From NCBI RefSeq assembly GCF_002055535.1, contig NZ_LN831034.1:186001-250000 (forward strand): a DNA stretch of 64,000 nucleotides, in the 5' to 3' direction. The stretch is from Streptococcus pyogenes. Its GTDB lineage: Bacteria > Bacillota > Bacilli > Lactobacillales > Streptococcaceae. Under the pieces are notes generated by a model that ran no database searches, had not been told where the DNA came from, and worked only from the letters and a program-made list of their open reading frames with translations. Position numbers and translations under genes: made by a program. Position 1 is the first letter of the stretch, and each line of letters opens with the position of its first letter. Shown one piece after another: positions 1 through 7,769 of this stretch.

Positions 1-161
1 ACGAAACTTTTGGTATTCGTTTGACAAGCTACCACAACCTTTATTTCTTGGTTAACTTGATGAAAAAAGTACGTCAGGCTATTATGGACGATAACTTACT
101 TGAATTCCGCCAAGATTTTCTTGAACGGTATGGTTATAATAAATCAAACCGTAATTTCTAA
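1..161 (+). CDS. tgt: Queuine tRNA-ribosyltransferase, C-terminal end (partial)
   Basis: Only the last 52 residues are present, read in the frame that begins at base 3 and ending at TAA 159-161. They match the C-terminal end of bacterial tRNA-guanine transglycosylase, including the segment [20 protein letters not shown]. The enzyme swaps guanine 34 for queuine or preQ1 in tRNAs with GUN anticodons. The zinc site and catalytic aspartates lie upstream of the window. A hairpin followed by a T-run at 183-221 closes the transcript. A second queuosine gene, queH, lies at 18360. Identification is by recognition of the conserved tail only, so it is fairly but not absolutely sure. Confidence 0.85.
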   Translation, partial: ETFGIRLTSYHNLYFLVNLMKKVRQAIMDDNLLEFRQDFLERYGYNKSNRNF

Positions 162-182
162 TTAAAAATGCTATGATCCTGG

Positions 183-221
183 AACTGAGGGCGATCTATC
201 GTCTTTGGTTTCAGTTTTTTT
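183..221 (+). terminator. Rho-independent terminator after tgt
   Basis: The arms AACTGA and TCAGTT enclose a second inner pairing (CGAT/ATCG) and are followed by a run of T. It lies 22 bases after the tgt stop. Confidence 0.7.
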
Positions 222-330
222 GTATAGACGGATGTCCTATTGCTTTCAACTGATAGGTCACTCTTTAAAGGGAAGTTCTTGTTTTACGTGTTCTTTTTCA
301 GAAAACAGTTACCCTTTTGTAAAAATAGAG

Positions 331-359
331 TTGACAAATCATAAGCTTTTGATTAAACT
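331..359 (+). promoter_or_regulatory. Promoter of the CHY zinc finger-bioY pair
   Basis: TTGACA at 331-336 and TAAACT at 354-359 are separated by 17 bases. Transcription would start near 366, leaving a leader of only about a dozen bases before the ATG at 378. Confidence 0.65.
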
Positions 360-377
360 ATTACAAGAGGATGAGAT

Positions 378-689
378 ATGACGGACTGTTTTGGAATTGA
401 CCTTGACCAAGAGTATCGGTGCCTACATTATCATACCCCGCTTGATATTGTTGGGCTCAAATGTGCTTCTTGTCAGACTTATTATGCTTGTTACCATTGC
501 CATGACCAGTTAACAGATCATGCCTTTGTGCCAACAGGACATCAAGAAACATCTCCTGTTATTTGTGGGCATTGTCGAAAGCTCTTGAGTCGAGCTGAGT
601 ATGGTTGTGGATGCTGTCCTTATTGTCAAAGTCCCTTTAATCCAGCCTGTCATAGGCACAAGGATATCTATTTTTTAAAGGAGTCGTAA
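378..689 (+). CDS. CHY-type zinc finger protein
   Basis: A 103-residue protein with very many paired Cys and His residues: CLHYH, CASC, CYHCH, CGHC, CGCCPYC and a final CHRH. This is the pattern of the CHY zinc finger family (as in the N-terminus of plant and animal RCHY1 and in short stand-alone bacterial proteins). It should bind two or three zinc ions; the bacterial role is unknown. There is no signal peptide or membrane segment, so it is likely cytosolic. AGAGG precedes the ATG. bioY begins three bases after the stop, so the two are co-transcribed, but a link to biotin is only an inference. Confidence 0.8.
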   Translation: MTDCFGIDLDQEYRCLHYHTPLDIVGLKCASCQTYYACYHCHDQLTDHAFVPTGHQETSPVICGHCRKLLSRAEYGCGCCPYCQSPFNPACHRHKDIYFLKES

Positions 690-692
690 CTG

Positions 693-1232
693 ATGTTTAC
701 AACCAAAGAACTTGTTAAGGTGGCTATGATGACCACTTTGATTATTATTTTAGGCTTTATTCCTGCTATCCCGCTAGGCTTTATCCCAGTCCCTATTGTT
801 TTACAAAACTTAGGTGTCATGTTGGCTGGATTGATGCTGGGTGGTAAAAAGGGAACCTTATCTGTTTTCTTATTTTTAGTGATTGGCCTTTTCTTACCTG
901 TTTTCTCAGGCTCAAGAACAACCATTCCAGTATTGATGGGGCCATCTGCTGGCTATGTTATTGCCTACCTTCTTGTGCCTATTGTCTTTTCATTACTTTA
1001 CCGCAATTGGTTCTCAAAAAGCACGCCATTAGCATTCCTAGCTCTTTTAATCTCAGGAGTTGTACTGGTTGATGTTCTGGGTGCTATCTGGTTGTCAGCC
1101 TACACTGGCATGTCTCTTGTGACATCGCTTTTATCAAACTTGGTCTTTATTCCAGGAGATACCATCAAAGCAATCATTGCGACCATTATCGCTGTTAAAT
1201 ACAAAGATAGTTTTTTGAATACAAAACAGTAA
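693..1232 (+). CDS. bioY: Biotin transporter, S component BioY
   Basis: A 179-residue, strongly hydrophobic protein with about six membrane segments and the BioY-type segments LGFIPVPIVLQNLGVMLAG and GPSAGYVIAYL. BioY is the substrate-binding S component of the energy-coupling factor (ECF) biotin importer. The shared EcfA/EcfA'/EcfT energizing module is not in this window, as expected for a group II ECF system. AAAGGAG lies upstream of the ATG. It sits directly behind the CHY zinc finger gene in one operon that ends at the strong terminator at 1262-1300. No biotin synthesis gene is nearby, consistent with biotin scavenging. Confidence 0.92.
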   Translation: MFTTKELVKVAMMTTLIIILGFIPAIPLGFIPVPIVLQNLGVMLAGLMLGGKKGTLSVFLFLVIGLFLPVFSGSRTTIPVLMGPSAGYVIAYLLVPIVFSLLYRNWFSKSTPLAFLALLISGVVLVDVLGAIWLSAYTGMSLVTSLLSNLVFIPGDTIKAIIATIIAVKYKDSFLNTKQ

Positions 1233-1261
1233 TCTAATCATCAAATAGTTAAGTTGTGTTG

Positions 1262-1300
1262 AACAGGTCTTGGCAGATTTATCTGCTAGGACCTGTTTTT
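1262..1300 (+). terminator. Rho-independent terminator after bioY
   Basis: The arms AACAGGTC and GACCTGTT extend through an inner GCAGA/TCTGC pairing and are followed by five T. A strong intrinsic terminator. Confidence 0.9.
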
Positions 1301-1371
1301 GGTGGGTCTCAATCCTCTTTGACACTAATTTTTGTTATAATAAGAGTTAAAGCAAGAAAGAAGGGTTTGAG

Positions 1372-2151
1372 ATGAAATTAACCACCTTAGGGTCTTGGGG
1401 AGCCTATCCCTATCAAGATGCAGGCACAACCTCTTATTTGGTCACAGGACATGACGGCTTTCAGTTATTGATGGATGCTGGTAGTCGAGCGCTCAATGAG
1501 CTGGAAAAAGAAATCAGTCCTCTCGATTTGGATGCAGTGATTATTAGCCATTACCATCCAGACCACGTGGCCGATTTAGGCGTGTTGCGCCATTATTTTC
1601 AACTTTATCCTAAACACCTGTGGCAGCCTAAAGTATTGCCCATTTATGGGCATGATGAGGACCGAAACGAATTTGCTAAGTTAAGCATTCCTGATGTTTC
1701 AGAAGGTAGAGCCTATGATGTTACTGGAGTTGAACAGATTGGTTCTTTTGACATTACCTTTCTTAAAACAGTCCATCCAGTTGTGTGTTATGCCTTTCGA
1801 ATTGTAGAAAGAGCGACTGGTCAGGTACTTGTCTTTACTGGAGACAGTGGTTATTTTGAAGGATTGGCAGACTTCGCAAAAGAAGCAGACCTTTTCTTAG
1901 CGGATGTTTACTTATACGAAGGCAATGAAAATCATATGGCCCATTTGACCAGTAAGGAAGCAGGACTAATGGCTAGCCAGGCAGGTGTTAAGAAGCTTGT
2001 CTTGACCCACATGCCACCGGTTCCTCCAGATGGTATTAATTCCAAAAACCATTTAGAAGTGTTGAGGCAAGAAACACAGGCCTATGCAGGTAATATTCCT
2101 GTTGACCTTGCCTTACCACACAAATCTTGGAACTTGGGGAGTCTTTCTTGA
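1372..2151 (+). CDS. MBL-fold metallohydrolase (YhfI/ribonuclease Z-like)
   Basis: A 259-residue metallo-beta-lactamase fold protein. The metal-binding motif HYHPDH is at residues 60-65. A conserved VFTGDSGY (second metal site aspartate) and a late LVLTHMPP histidine follow, as in the RNase Z-like branch. The exact substrate cannot be told from sequence: it may be a phosphodiesterase or tRNA 3'-end-like nuclease relative, but the exosite arm of true RNase Z is not apparent. An extended -10 (TGTTATAAT, 1333-1341) lies just upstream. Its stop codon overlaps the tadA start (TGATG), so translation of the two is coupled. Confidence 0.85.
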   Translation: MKLTTLGSWGAYPYQDAGTTSYLVTGHDGFQLLMDAGSRALNELEKEISPLDLDAVIISHYHPDHVADLGVLRHYFQLYPKHLWQPKVLPIYGHDEDRNEFAKLSIPDVSEGRAYDVTGVEQIGSFDITFLKTVHPVVCYAFRIVERATGQVLVFTGDSGYFEGLADFAKEADLFLADVYLYEGNENHMAHLTSKEAGLMASQAGVKKLVLTHMPPVPPDGINSKNHLEVLRQETQAYAGNIPVDLALPHKSWNLGSLS

Positions 2152-2666
2152 TGCCATATAGTTTAGAAGAGCAAACTTATTTCATGCAAGAGGCTTTAAA
2201 AGAAGCCGAAAAATCCTTACAGAAAGCTGAAATCCCCATTGGCTGTGTCATTGTCAAGGATGGTGAGATTATTGGTCGTGGGCACAATGCGCGTGAAGAG
2301 AGTAACCAAGCCATTATGCACGCTGAAATGATGGCTATTAACGAGGCTAACGCTCATGAAGGCAACTGGCGTTTATTAGATACCACACTCTTTGTGACCA
2401 TCGAGCCTTGTGTGATGTGTAGTGGTGCCATTGGGCTAGCAAGGATTCCGCATGTTATTTATGGAGCCAGCAATCAAAAATTTGGTGGAGTAGACAGCCT
2501 TTACCAGATTTTGACAGATGAGCGCTTAAACCATCGCGTGCAAGTTGAACGAGGCCTGCTAGCAGCAGACTGTGCTAACATCATGCAAACCTTTTTCCGC
2601 CAAGGGCGAGAGCGCAAAAAAATAGCTAAGCATTTGATCAAGGAACAGTCAGATCCCTTTGACTAG
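2151..2666 (+). CDS. tadA: tRNA-specific adenosine-34 deaminase
   Basis: A 171-residue zinc deaminase that converts A34 to inosine in tRNA-Arg(ACG). The catalytic HAE is at residues 57-59 and the zinc-binding PCVMC at 86-90; FGGVDSLYQIL is also typical of TadA. The ATG at 2151 was chosen over an in-frame TTG upstream because GGGGAG sits 8 bases before it and because it overlaps the preceding stop. The length equals that of characterised streptococcal TadA. A hairpin terminator follows at 2792. Confidence 0.95.
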   Translation: MPYSLEEQTYFMQEALKEAEKSLQKAEIPIGCVIVKDGEIIGRGHNAREESNQAIMHAEMMAINEANAHEGNWRLLDTTLFVTIEPCVMCSGAIGLARIPHVIYGASNQKFGGVDSLYQILTDERLNHRVQVERGLLAADCANIMQTFFRQGRERKKIAKHLIKEQSDPFD

Positions 2667-3279
2667 AGTTTTAAGGAGTTTGTTATCACATGCATTTTTG
2701 GTGAAGGGTAGCCTGTCAAAATACTGAGTGAAACGTTAGACCATTTTTCCAATGGTTGTTAGATTCAACATACGAAGATAGAATATACAAAAGGGCGTTT
2801 CCAAGTACTAGAAGCGCTCTTTTTCAGACCCAATCGAGATGAAAACAATCGAAAAATAAAACACGTGATGACTAGATGAGTTAGTCATTCTTAAAAAGAT
2901 TTACTATCTAAAAACAGATAGTAATGGCTCACCTTATTTTTGTTTTTAGTAAACTTATCAAGTTCAGACTTCTAGGGCTCAGAGCTGTCAGTTATCTGTT
3001 GCGTAGATTGACACTGACACAGGGATTAAAAACAAGTGACTTATAGGCATGGCTTGAGTTATTTAATCTTTTGTCTTAGCTGATATATTTTGCTAAAGCA
3101 TTAAAAAAGAGCTCATCACTGTTGCTAATGTTACAAGCATTAGATGTGCTCAATCTGAAAAGGTTATATCTATTGAAGACGGTTAGAATAATAATCGCCT
3201 TCAATTGTGTTAGTATATCAATTTCTTGTAATGTTTGACAAAGATAATCATCTTAACTTTGTGTTTCATGTGTCTAAAC
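2667..3279. other. Gene-free stretch between tadA and the lipoprotein gene
   Basis: No supported gene in about 610 bases. It holds a terminator at 2792-2825 and a short inverted repeat near 2905-2925 (ACTATCT/AGATAGT). Otherwise it is AT-rich sequence with stops in all frames. In other streptococci ffs often lies close behind tadA. Here ffs is 2 kb away, so this stretch and the lipoprotein gene look like inserted or decayed material; that is an inference. Confidence 0.5.
2792..2825 (+). terminator. Rho-independent terminator after tadA
   Basis: The arms AGGGCGTTTC and GAAGCGCTCT pair with G-U wobbles and are followed by TTTTTC. Confidence 0.75.
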
Positions 3280-4500
3280 CTAGTTCCTACTAGCAAATGA
3301 AATACTAAGAGTCTCTGGTAAGAGTCCATAGGTAAAGCCCGTATAATTATTCCAATACTGATTGAAAAGGTTATGATAACCTGTTTGATTCGTCGTTAAA
3401 TCAGTTACCATTTGTTGATAATCATCTTGATGAGCAAATTGTAGAGACAGTGGCTCTTGTCTATTTAACAACTGATTTTCAAGGCTTGCAAGGATGGCGT
3501 CACTGTCAAACGTTGAGATATAGCTTTGATGACGTTTAGAATAAAGCAAAGAATCATCTGTACAAGAAGGTATAGTCCAAACATTTTCAAAACGTTCTTT
3601 AGTATTAAAAGCAATGTCTTTGCTTGGCTGATGTGATAAGGCCATTAGATAATCTGGCAGGCATAGAAAACTGTAATTGATAGTTCCTTGCTTTTGATGT
3701 GAGAGATGGTTATCAAAAACAGGGTCACCCCAAGTGACATCAACGCCATAATAAGTGTTATTAATTTGAACAGCATTCCATGCATGTGCAAAAGATTGCT
3801 GAGGTTGCTGAGATGTACCAGTTCCACGGATATAGGCGACTGGAATGCCAGCTTTTTGACAAAGAAACTGAAAGGCTTGGGCATAGCCATTACAAACAGA
3901 TAAATGATCAATAAAAACACTTTTAATGTCTTGATTAGAAGCGACCTGGGCTTGACTGCCTGATTGATAGGCTTCAAAGGCTTTTTTATTGTAGTCTGTG
4001 TCTCGAATGATGACCTCATAAAAATATTTGACCTGCTCATAGCGATCCTTTGATGGCGTGTTTGCGACGATATCATTACCGATTGCTTGCAAGTCTTGAT
4101 AAATGTTCTTGGCATCTTCTGGGATAGGAAAGGTGACAAAGACCGTTTGATCAGAAAACTCAAATCGATAATCGGCAGATGTAATCCAGTAAAATTCGGG
4201 ATTATCCATCACAAAGGCGTCAATTGTTTTAATTAAGCTTTTTTTAGAAGCCGGCGTCAAACTGATGATTTCACGAAATTGTGCTAAACTATCGTATAAA
4301 GTGAGGTAATTTTCTTGTTCGGTTTTGGATAATTGTTGGAAATAATACCGTTGTCTTACTTGTTTGACGATTTGTTGGCGCTTTTTTCCGGTTAAAGAAA
4401 AAACAGAATCGGTATTAGAAGGTTTGCTAGTGTTGTGACACGCAGACATACCAACTGTCATAAGGCCAATTACTGTTAAGATTTTAATCTTTTGTTTCAT
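3280..4500 (-). CDS. Secreted lipoprotein with transglutaminase/cysteine-protease-like domain
   Basis: About 406 residues. A short hydrophobic leader ends in a lipobox-like MSAC with Cys21, so the protein is probably lipid-anchored outside the cell. A transglutaminase-like triad is readable: Cys203 in SVCNGYAQAF, His239 in FAHAWNAV and Asp254 in GVDVTWGD, the order of the Cyk3/EbsA-like transglutaminase domain. Whether it cross-links, hydrolyses peptides or only binds is not known. The start at 4500 has GGAG five bases upstream; ATGs at 4503 and 4512 are also possible. It is a lone gene running against its neighbours. It lies next to speG, which suggests an accessory or host-interaction role (inference). 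Confidence 0.8.
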   Translation of the reverse strand: MKQKIKILTVIGLMTVGMSACHNTSKPSNTDSVFSLTGKKRQQIVKQVRQRYYFQQLSKTEQENYLTLYDSLAQFREIISLTPASKKSLIKTIDAFVMDNPEFYWITSADYRFEFSDQTVFVTFPIPEDAKNIYQDLQAIGNDIVANTPSKDRYEQVKYFYEVIIRDTDYNKKAFEAYQSGSQAQVASNQDIKSVFIDHLSVCNGYAQAFQFLCQKAGIPVAYIRGTGTSQQPQQSFAHAWNAVQINNTYYGVDVTWGDPVFDNHLSHQKQGTINYSFLCLPDYLMALSHQPSKDIAFNTKERFENVWTIPSCTDDSLLYSKRHQSYISTFDSDAILASLENQLLNRQEPLSLQFAHQDDYQQMVTDLTTNQTGYHNLFNQYWNNYTGFTYGLLPETLSISFASRN

Positions 4501-4686
4501 CATAACTCCCATTCTAATCTAATAATCTTATTATAACATAGAGAATAGCTGGAATGGGGAGAGGGAAAGATTTTCAAAAAGCAAAATCGTGTTTGGAAAG
4601 GGTCATGATTTTTCTAGGTATTCAGTCCATCTTGTCCCAAAATGAAGCTATGCTCACTTGAAAGTGATTTTACTTAGTTGGAAAAC

Positions 4687-4714
4687 TTGCAAACTGTCCG
4701 TAATATGATATAAT
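4687..4714 (+). promoter_or_regulatory. Promoter of the SRP RNA gene
   Basis: TTGCAA at 4687-4692, 16-base spacer, TATAAT at 4709-4714. The start at about 4721 coincides with the 5' arm of the RNA. Confidence 0.75.
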
Positions 4715-4720
4715 AATAGG

Positions 4721-4800
4721 CGGAGCAACACTTGTGCGTGAAGTGGGTCAGGGGAGGAATCCAGCAGCCCTAAGCGATTTTCGGGTGTGTGCTCTTTTTT
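4721..4800 (+). ncRNA. ffs: Signal recognition particle RNA (4.5S-type, small bacterial SRP RNA)
   Basis: The conserved domain IV hairpin is plain: GGGTCAGGGGAGGAATCC followed by AGCAGCCCTAAGCGA, with the Ffh-binding asymmetric and symmetric loops. The 5' GGAGCA and 3' TGTGCTC arms close the molecule and a T-run ends it at about 4800. The length of about 75-80 nucleotides fits the short SRP RNA of streptococci. A consensus promoter sits directly upstream. It binds Ffh to target membrane and secreted proteins. Confidence 0.93.
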
Positions 4801-4911
4801 TGTTGACTTTACTAAAGTAATTTCCTCCTTCTATAGTGTCATCAGTTGTTGAAACCGATTGATATTTTTATTTAGGCTAAGAGGTATAAAACAGGACATA
4901 AAAAGTTTTAA

Positions 4912-5616
4912 ATGAAAACAAACATTTTGACAATTATCATATTATCATGTGTTTTTAGCTATGGAAGTCAATTAGCTTATGCAGATGAAAATTTAAAAGA
5001 TTTAAAAAGAAGTTTAAGATTTGCCTATAATATTACCCCATGCGATTATGAAAATGTAGAAATTGCATTTGTTACTACAAATAGCATACATATTAATACT
5101 AAACAAAAAAGATCGGAATGTATTCTTTATGTTGATTCTATTGTATCTTTAGGCATTACTGATCAGTTTATAAAAGGGGATAAGGTCGATGTTTTTGGTC
5201 TCCCTTATAATTTTTCCCCACCTTATGTAGATAATATTTATGGTGGTATTGTAAAACATTCGAATCAAGGAAATAAATCATTACAGTTTGTAGGAATTTT
5301 AAATCAAGATGGGAAAGAAACTTATTTGCCCTCTGAGGCTGTTCGCATAAAAAAGAAACAGTTTACTTTACAGGAATTTGATTTTAAAATAAGAAAATTT
5401 CTAATGGAAAAATACAATATCTATGATTCGGAATCGCGTTATACATCGGGGAGCCTTTTCCTTGCTACTAAAGATAGTAAACATTATGAAGTTGATTTAT
5501 TTAATAAGGATGATAAGCTTTTAAGTCGAGACAGTTTCTTTAAAAGGTATAAAGATAATAAGATTTTTAATAGTGAAGAAATTAGTCATTTTGATATCTA
5601 CTTAAAAACGCACTAG
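4912..5616 (+). CDS. speG: Streptococcal pyrogenic exotoxin G (superantigen)
   Basis: A 234-residue secreted superantigen. The signal peptide is residues 1-24 (cleavage AYA/DEN). An N-terminal OB-fold half follows, then a C-terminal beta-grasp half that contains the family signature around QFTLQEFDFKIRKFLMEKY. The HFD near the C-terminus is the HxD zinc-site motif used to bind MHC class II beta chain. The protein bridges MHC II and T-cell receptor V-beta. The coding sequence is much more AT-rich than the neighbouring housekeeping genes, as usual for this family, but no phage or IS genes flank it. The Shine-Dalgarno is weak: an AGGA lies about 14 bases upstream. Confidence 0.97.
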   Translation: MKTNILTIIILSCVFSYGSQLAYADENLKDLKRSLRFAYNITPCDYENVEIAFVTTNSIHINTKQKRSECILYVDSIVSLGITDQFIKGDKVDVFGLPYNFSPPYVDNIYGGIVKHSNQGNKSLQFVGILNQDGKETYLPSEAVRIKKKQFTLQEFDFKIRKFLMEKYNIYDSESRYTSGSLFLATKDSKHYEVDLFNKDDKLLSRDSFFKRYKDNKIFNSEEISHFDIYLKTH

Positions 5617-5700
5617 TGCTATTCTCCCCCCTTTGCTTTTTAAGTATTCAAATGATTGCCATTTTTAGATAATGAGAGTAAGTAATGTTAAGAAGATAGC

Positions 5701-5820
5701 ATGAGAAAGTATTTACAGGTGATTGGGGCTTCAATTGCCTTTGTAGGTGTGGCTTTATGCATTGATCATATGCATGATGGGGTTATTACCCGTGTTGAAA
5801 TGATAAAATCCTTAAAATAA
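5701..5820 (+). CDS. Small hydrophobic protein, 39 residues, unknown function
   Basis: An ATG-started reading frame (MRKYLQVIGASIAFVGVALC...) with one probable membrane segment at residues 5-22 and a charged tail ending IKSLK. An AAGAAG sequence precedes it, a weak ribosome site. A terminator follows 9 bases after the stop, which supports a real transcription unit. I do not recognise the family. It could instead be a non-coding transcript. Confidence 0.45.
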   Translation: MRKYLQVIGASIAFVGVALCIDHMHDGVITRVEMIKSLK

Positions 5821-5828
5821 GTTATTAC

Positions 5829-5856
5829 GGTAAAGCGGCCTCAGGGCCTTTTTTCA
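5829..5856 (+). terminator. Rho-independent terminator between speG and pgi
   Basis: AAGCGGCC and GGCCTT arms around TCAG, followed by six T. Confidence 0.8.
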
Positions 5857-6006
5857 TGATATTTTTAGGAAATATGAAATCCTATTTTCTCTTAAAAAAC
5901 CACTATGATGAGAATATGCTTGCATTGACACATGTTTTATGTCTGAAAAAACGAAAACCTTTTCAAAAAACCTAGCTTTTTCACAGGTGAAAACCACTAA
6001 AAACCA

Positions 6007-6035
6007 TTGAAATATTAGATAGAAAAGGTTATCAT
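6007..6035 (+). promoter_or_regulatory. Promoter of pgi
   Basis: TTGAAA at 6007-6012, 17-base spacer, TATCAT at 6030-6035. Confidence 0.65.
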
Positions 6036-6071
6036 ACTAATGAAACTTAAAATTTTAAGGGAGCGAAACTC

Positions 6072-7421
6072 ATGTCACATATTACATTTGATTATTCAAA
6101 AGTCCTCGAGTCATTTGCGGGACAACATGAAATTGATTTTTTACAAGGCCAAGTAACAGAAGCTGACAAGTTATTGCGTGAAGGAACTGGACCAGGTTCA
6201 GATTTCTTGGGCTGGCTTGATCTTCCAGAAAACTATGATAAAGATGAATTTGCACGTATCTTGACTGCTGCTGAAAAGATTAAGGCAGACAGCGAAGTTC
6301 TTGTGGTGATCGGTATCGGTGGGTCATACCTTGGTGCCAAAGCAGCGATTGATTTTTTAAATCATCATTTTGCTAACTTGCAAACTGCCAAAGAGCGCAA
6401 AGCCCCACAAATTCTTTACGCTGGAAACTCTATTTCATCTACTTACCTTGCCGATTTAGTTGAATACGTTCAAGACAAAGAGTTCTCAGTAAACGTGATC
6501 TCTAAATCAGGTACAACCACTGAACCAGCTATTGCCTTTCGCGTGTTCAAAGAACTTTTGGTTAAAAAATATGGCCAAGAAGAAGCTAACAAACGTATCT
6601 ACGCTACCACAGACAAAGTTAAGGGTGCTGTTAAGGTAGAAGCTGACGCTAACAACTGGGAAACATTTGTGGTGCCAGATAATGTTGGTGGTCGTTTCTC
6701 AGTCTTGACTGCTGTTGGTTTGCTTCCAATTGCTGCATCAGGTGCAGATATTACTGCTCTTATGGAAGGGGCAAATGCTGCTCGTAAAGACCTTTCTTCA
6801 GACAAAATCTCTGAAAACATTGCTTACCAATACGCTGCTGTTCGTAATGTGCTTTACCGTAAAGGCTACATCACTGAAATCTTGGCTAACTACGAGCCAT
6901 CTCTTCAGTACTTTGGCGAATGGTGGAAACAATTAGCTGGTGAATCAGAAGGAAAAGATCAAAAAGGGATTTACCCAACTTCAGCTAACTTCTCAACAGA
7001 CCTTCACTCACTTGGTCAATTTATCCAAGAAGGTTACCGTAATCTCTTTGAAACAGTTATTCGTGTTGATAATCCTCGTAAAAATGTTATCATTCCTGAA
7101 TTAGCAGAAGACCTAGATGGACTTGGTTACCTTCAAGGTAAAGACGTTGATTTCGTTAACAAGAAAGCTACAGATGGTGTGCTTCTTGCCCACACAGATG
7201 GCGGCGTGCCAAACATGTTTGTCACTCTTCCAGCTCAAGACGAGTTTACCCTTGGTTACACTATTTACTTCTTTGAGCTTGCCATCGCTGTTTCAGGCTA
7301 CATGAATGCTGTTAACCCATTTGATCAACCAGGTGTTGAAGCTTACAAACGTAACATGTTTGCGCTTCTTGGAAAACCAGGTTTTGAAGCATTATCAGCA
7401 GAGCTTAATGCTCGCCTCTAA
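6072..7421 (+). CDS. pgi: Glucose-6-phosphate isomerase
   Basis: A 449-residue SIS-domain isomerase interconverting glucose 6-phosphate and fructose 6-phosphate in glycolysis. The sugar-phosphate loops [12 protein letters not shown] and [10 protein letters not shown] are present, as are the catalytic region around [16 protein letters not shown] and the C-terminal [15 protein letters not shown] segment (here [13 protein letters not shown]). Length is standard for Firmicutes. AAGGGAG lies 8 bases before the ATG. Single-gene unit with its own promoter; the strong two-way hairpin at 7541 lies downstream. Codon use is biased as in highly expressed genes. Confidence 0.98.
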   Translation: MSHITFDYSKVLESFAGQHEIDFLQGQVTEADKLLREGTGPGSDFLGWLDLPENYDKDEFARILTAAEKIKADSEVLVVIGIGGSYLGAKAAIDFLNHHFANLQTAKERKAPQILYAGNSISSTYLADLVEYVQDKEFSVNVISKSGTTTEPAIAFRVFKELLVKKYGQEEANKRIYATTDKVKGAVKVEADANNWETFVVPDNVGGRFSVLTAVGLLPIAASGADITALMEGANAARKDLSSDKISENIAYQYAAVRNVLYRKGYITEILANYEPSLQYFGEWWKQLAGESEGKDQKGIYPTSANFSTDLHSLGQFIQEGYRNLFETVIRVDNPRKNVIIPELAEDLDGLGYLQGKDVDFVNKKATDGVLLAHTDGGVPNMFVTLPAQDEFTLGYTIYFFELAIAVSGYMNAVNPFDQPGVEAYKRNMFALLGKPGFEALSAELNARL

Positions 7422-7540
7422 TCAACAGATAGTCAAAAAGACTTCTTCCTTGTACAAGAGCTTAAAAGTTAGCCAAGCAATCTAAGAATTGGGGCGGCAC
7501 TTCCATCATCGAGTGGATACAAGGTTAAGTAAAAGGGATA

Positions 7541-7581
7541 ATAAAGTGCGCTTCCAGAACATGGGAGCGCACTTTATTATA
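7541..7581. terminator. Bidirectional terminator, end of pgi and of the rivR/RivX transcript
   Basis: A 17-base stem (TAATAAAGTGCGCT... against its complement) with one mismatch and a 7-base loop. It is AT-rich at the base, so it works as a T-run terminator on either strand. Confidence 0.85.
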
Positions 7582-7769
7582 CCAAATTTCAGATAAGACC
7601 TTCAAAAAAGGGAAGAAGATCCTACAAGAGGAGTTGAACCGCTATAACAGTTCCAGTTCTGTTTCTAAGCAAATAGCAATGGCTAAAAAGAGAGCTTATC
7701 AAGGTTGCAAGTGACAACCTTAAAGACCCTCCTAGACTGTGAAAGTATCTAGGAGGGACTGTCAAAAAA
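7541..7769 (-). ncRNA. rivX: Probable RivX small RNA region downstream of rivR
   Basis: In GAS the sRNA RivX is described immediately downstream of rivR and helps activate the Mga regulon. Here the 230 bases after the rivR stop hold no convincing gene but three hairpins in series on the minus strand: 7757-7727 (CCCTCCTAGA arms), 7721-7701 (AAGGTTG arms) and the terminator 7581-7541. That is what a processed, structured RNA would look like. The exact ends cannot be set from sequence and no separate promoter is obvious, so it may be cleaved from the rivR mRNA. Confidence 0.45.

Noticed and set aside
3645..4163. 172-codon frame on the minus strand within the lipoprotein gene
   Set aside because: It is a shifted frame over a gene with clear lipobox and catalytic motifs, and has no family features of its own.
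7500..7711. About 60-codon plus-strand frame ending in QGCK after pgi
   Set aside because: It runs through a perfect terminator stem and has no good start or ribosome site, so it is at most a relic.
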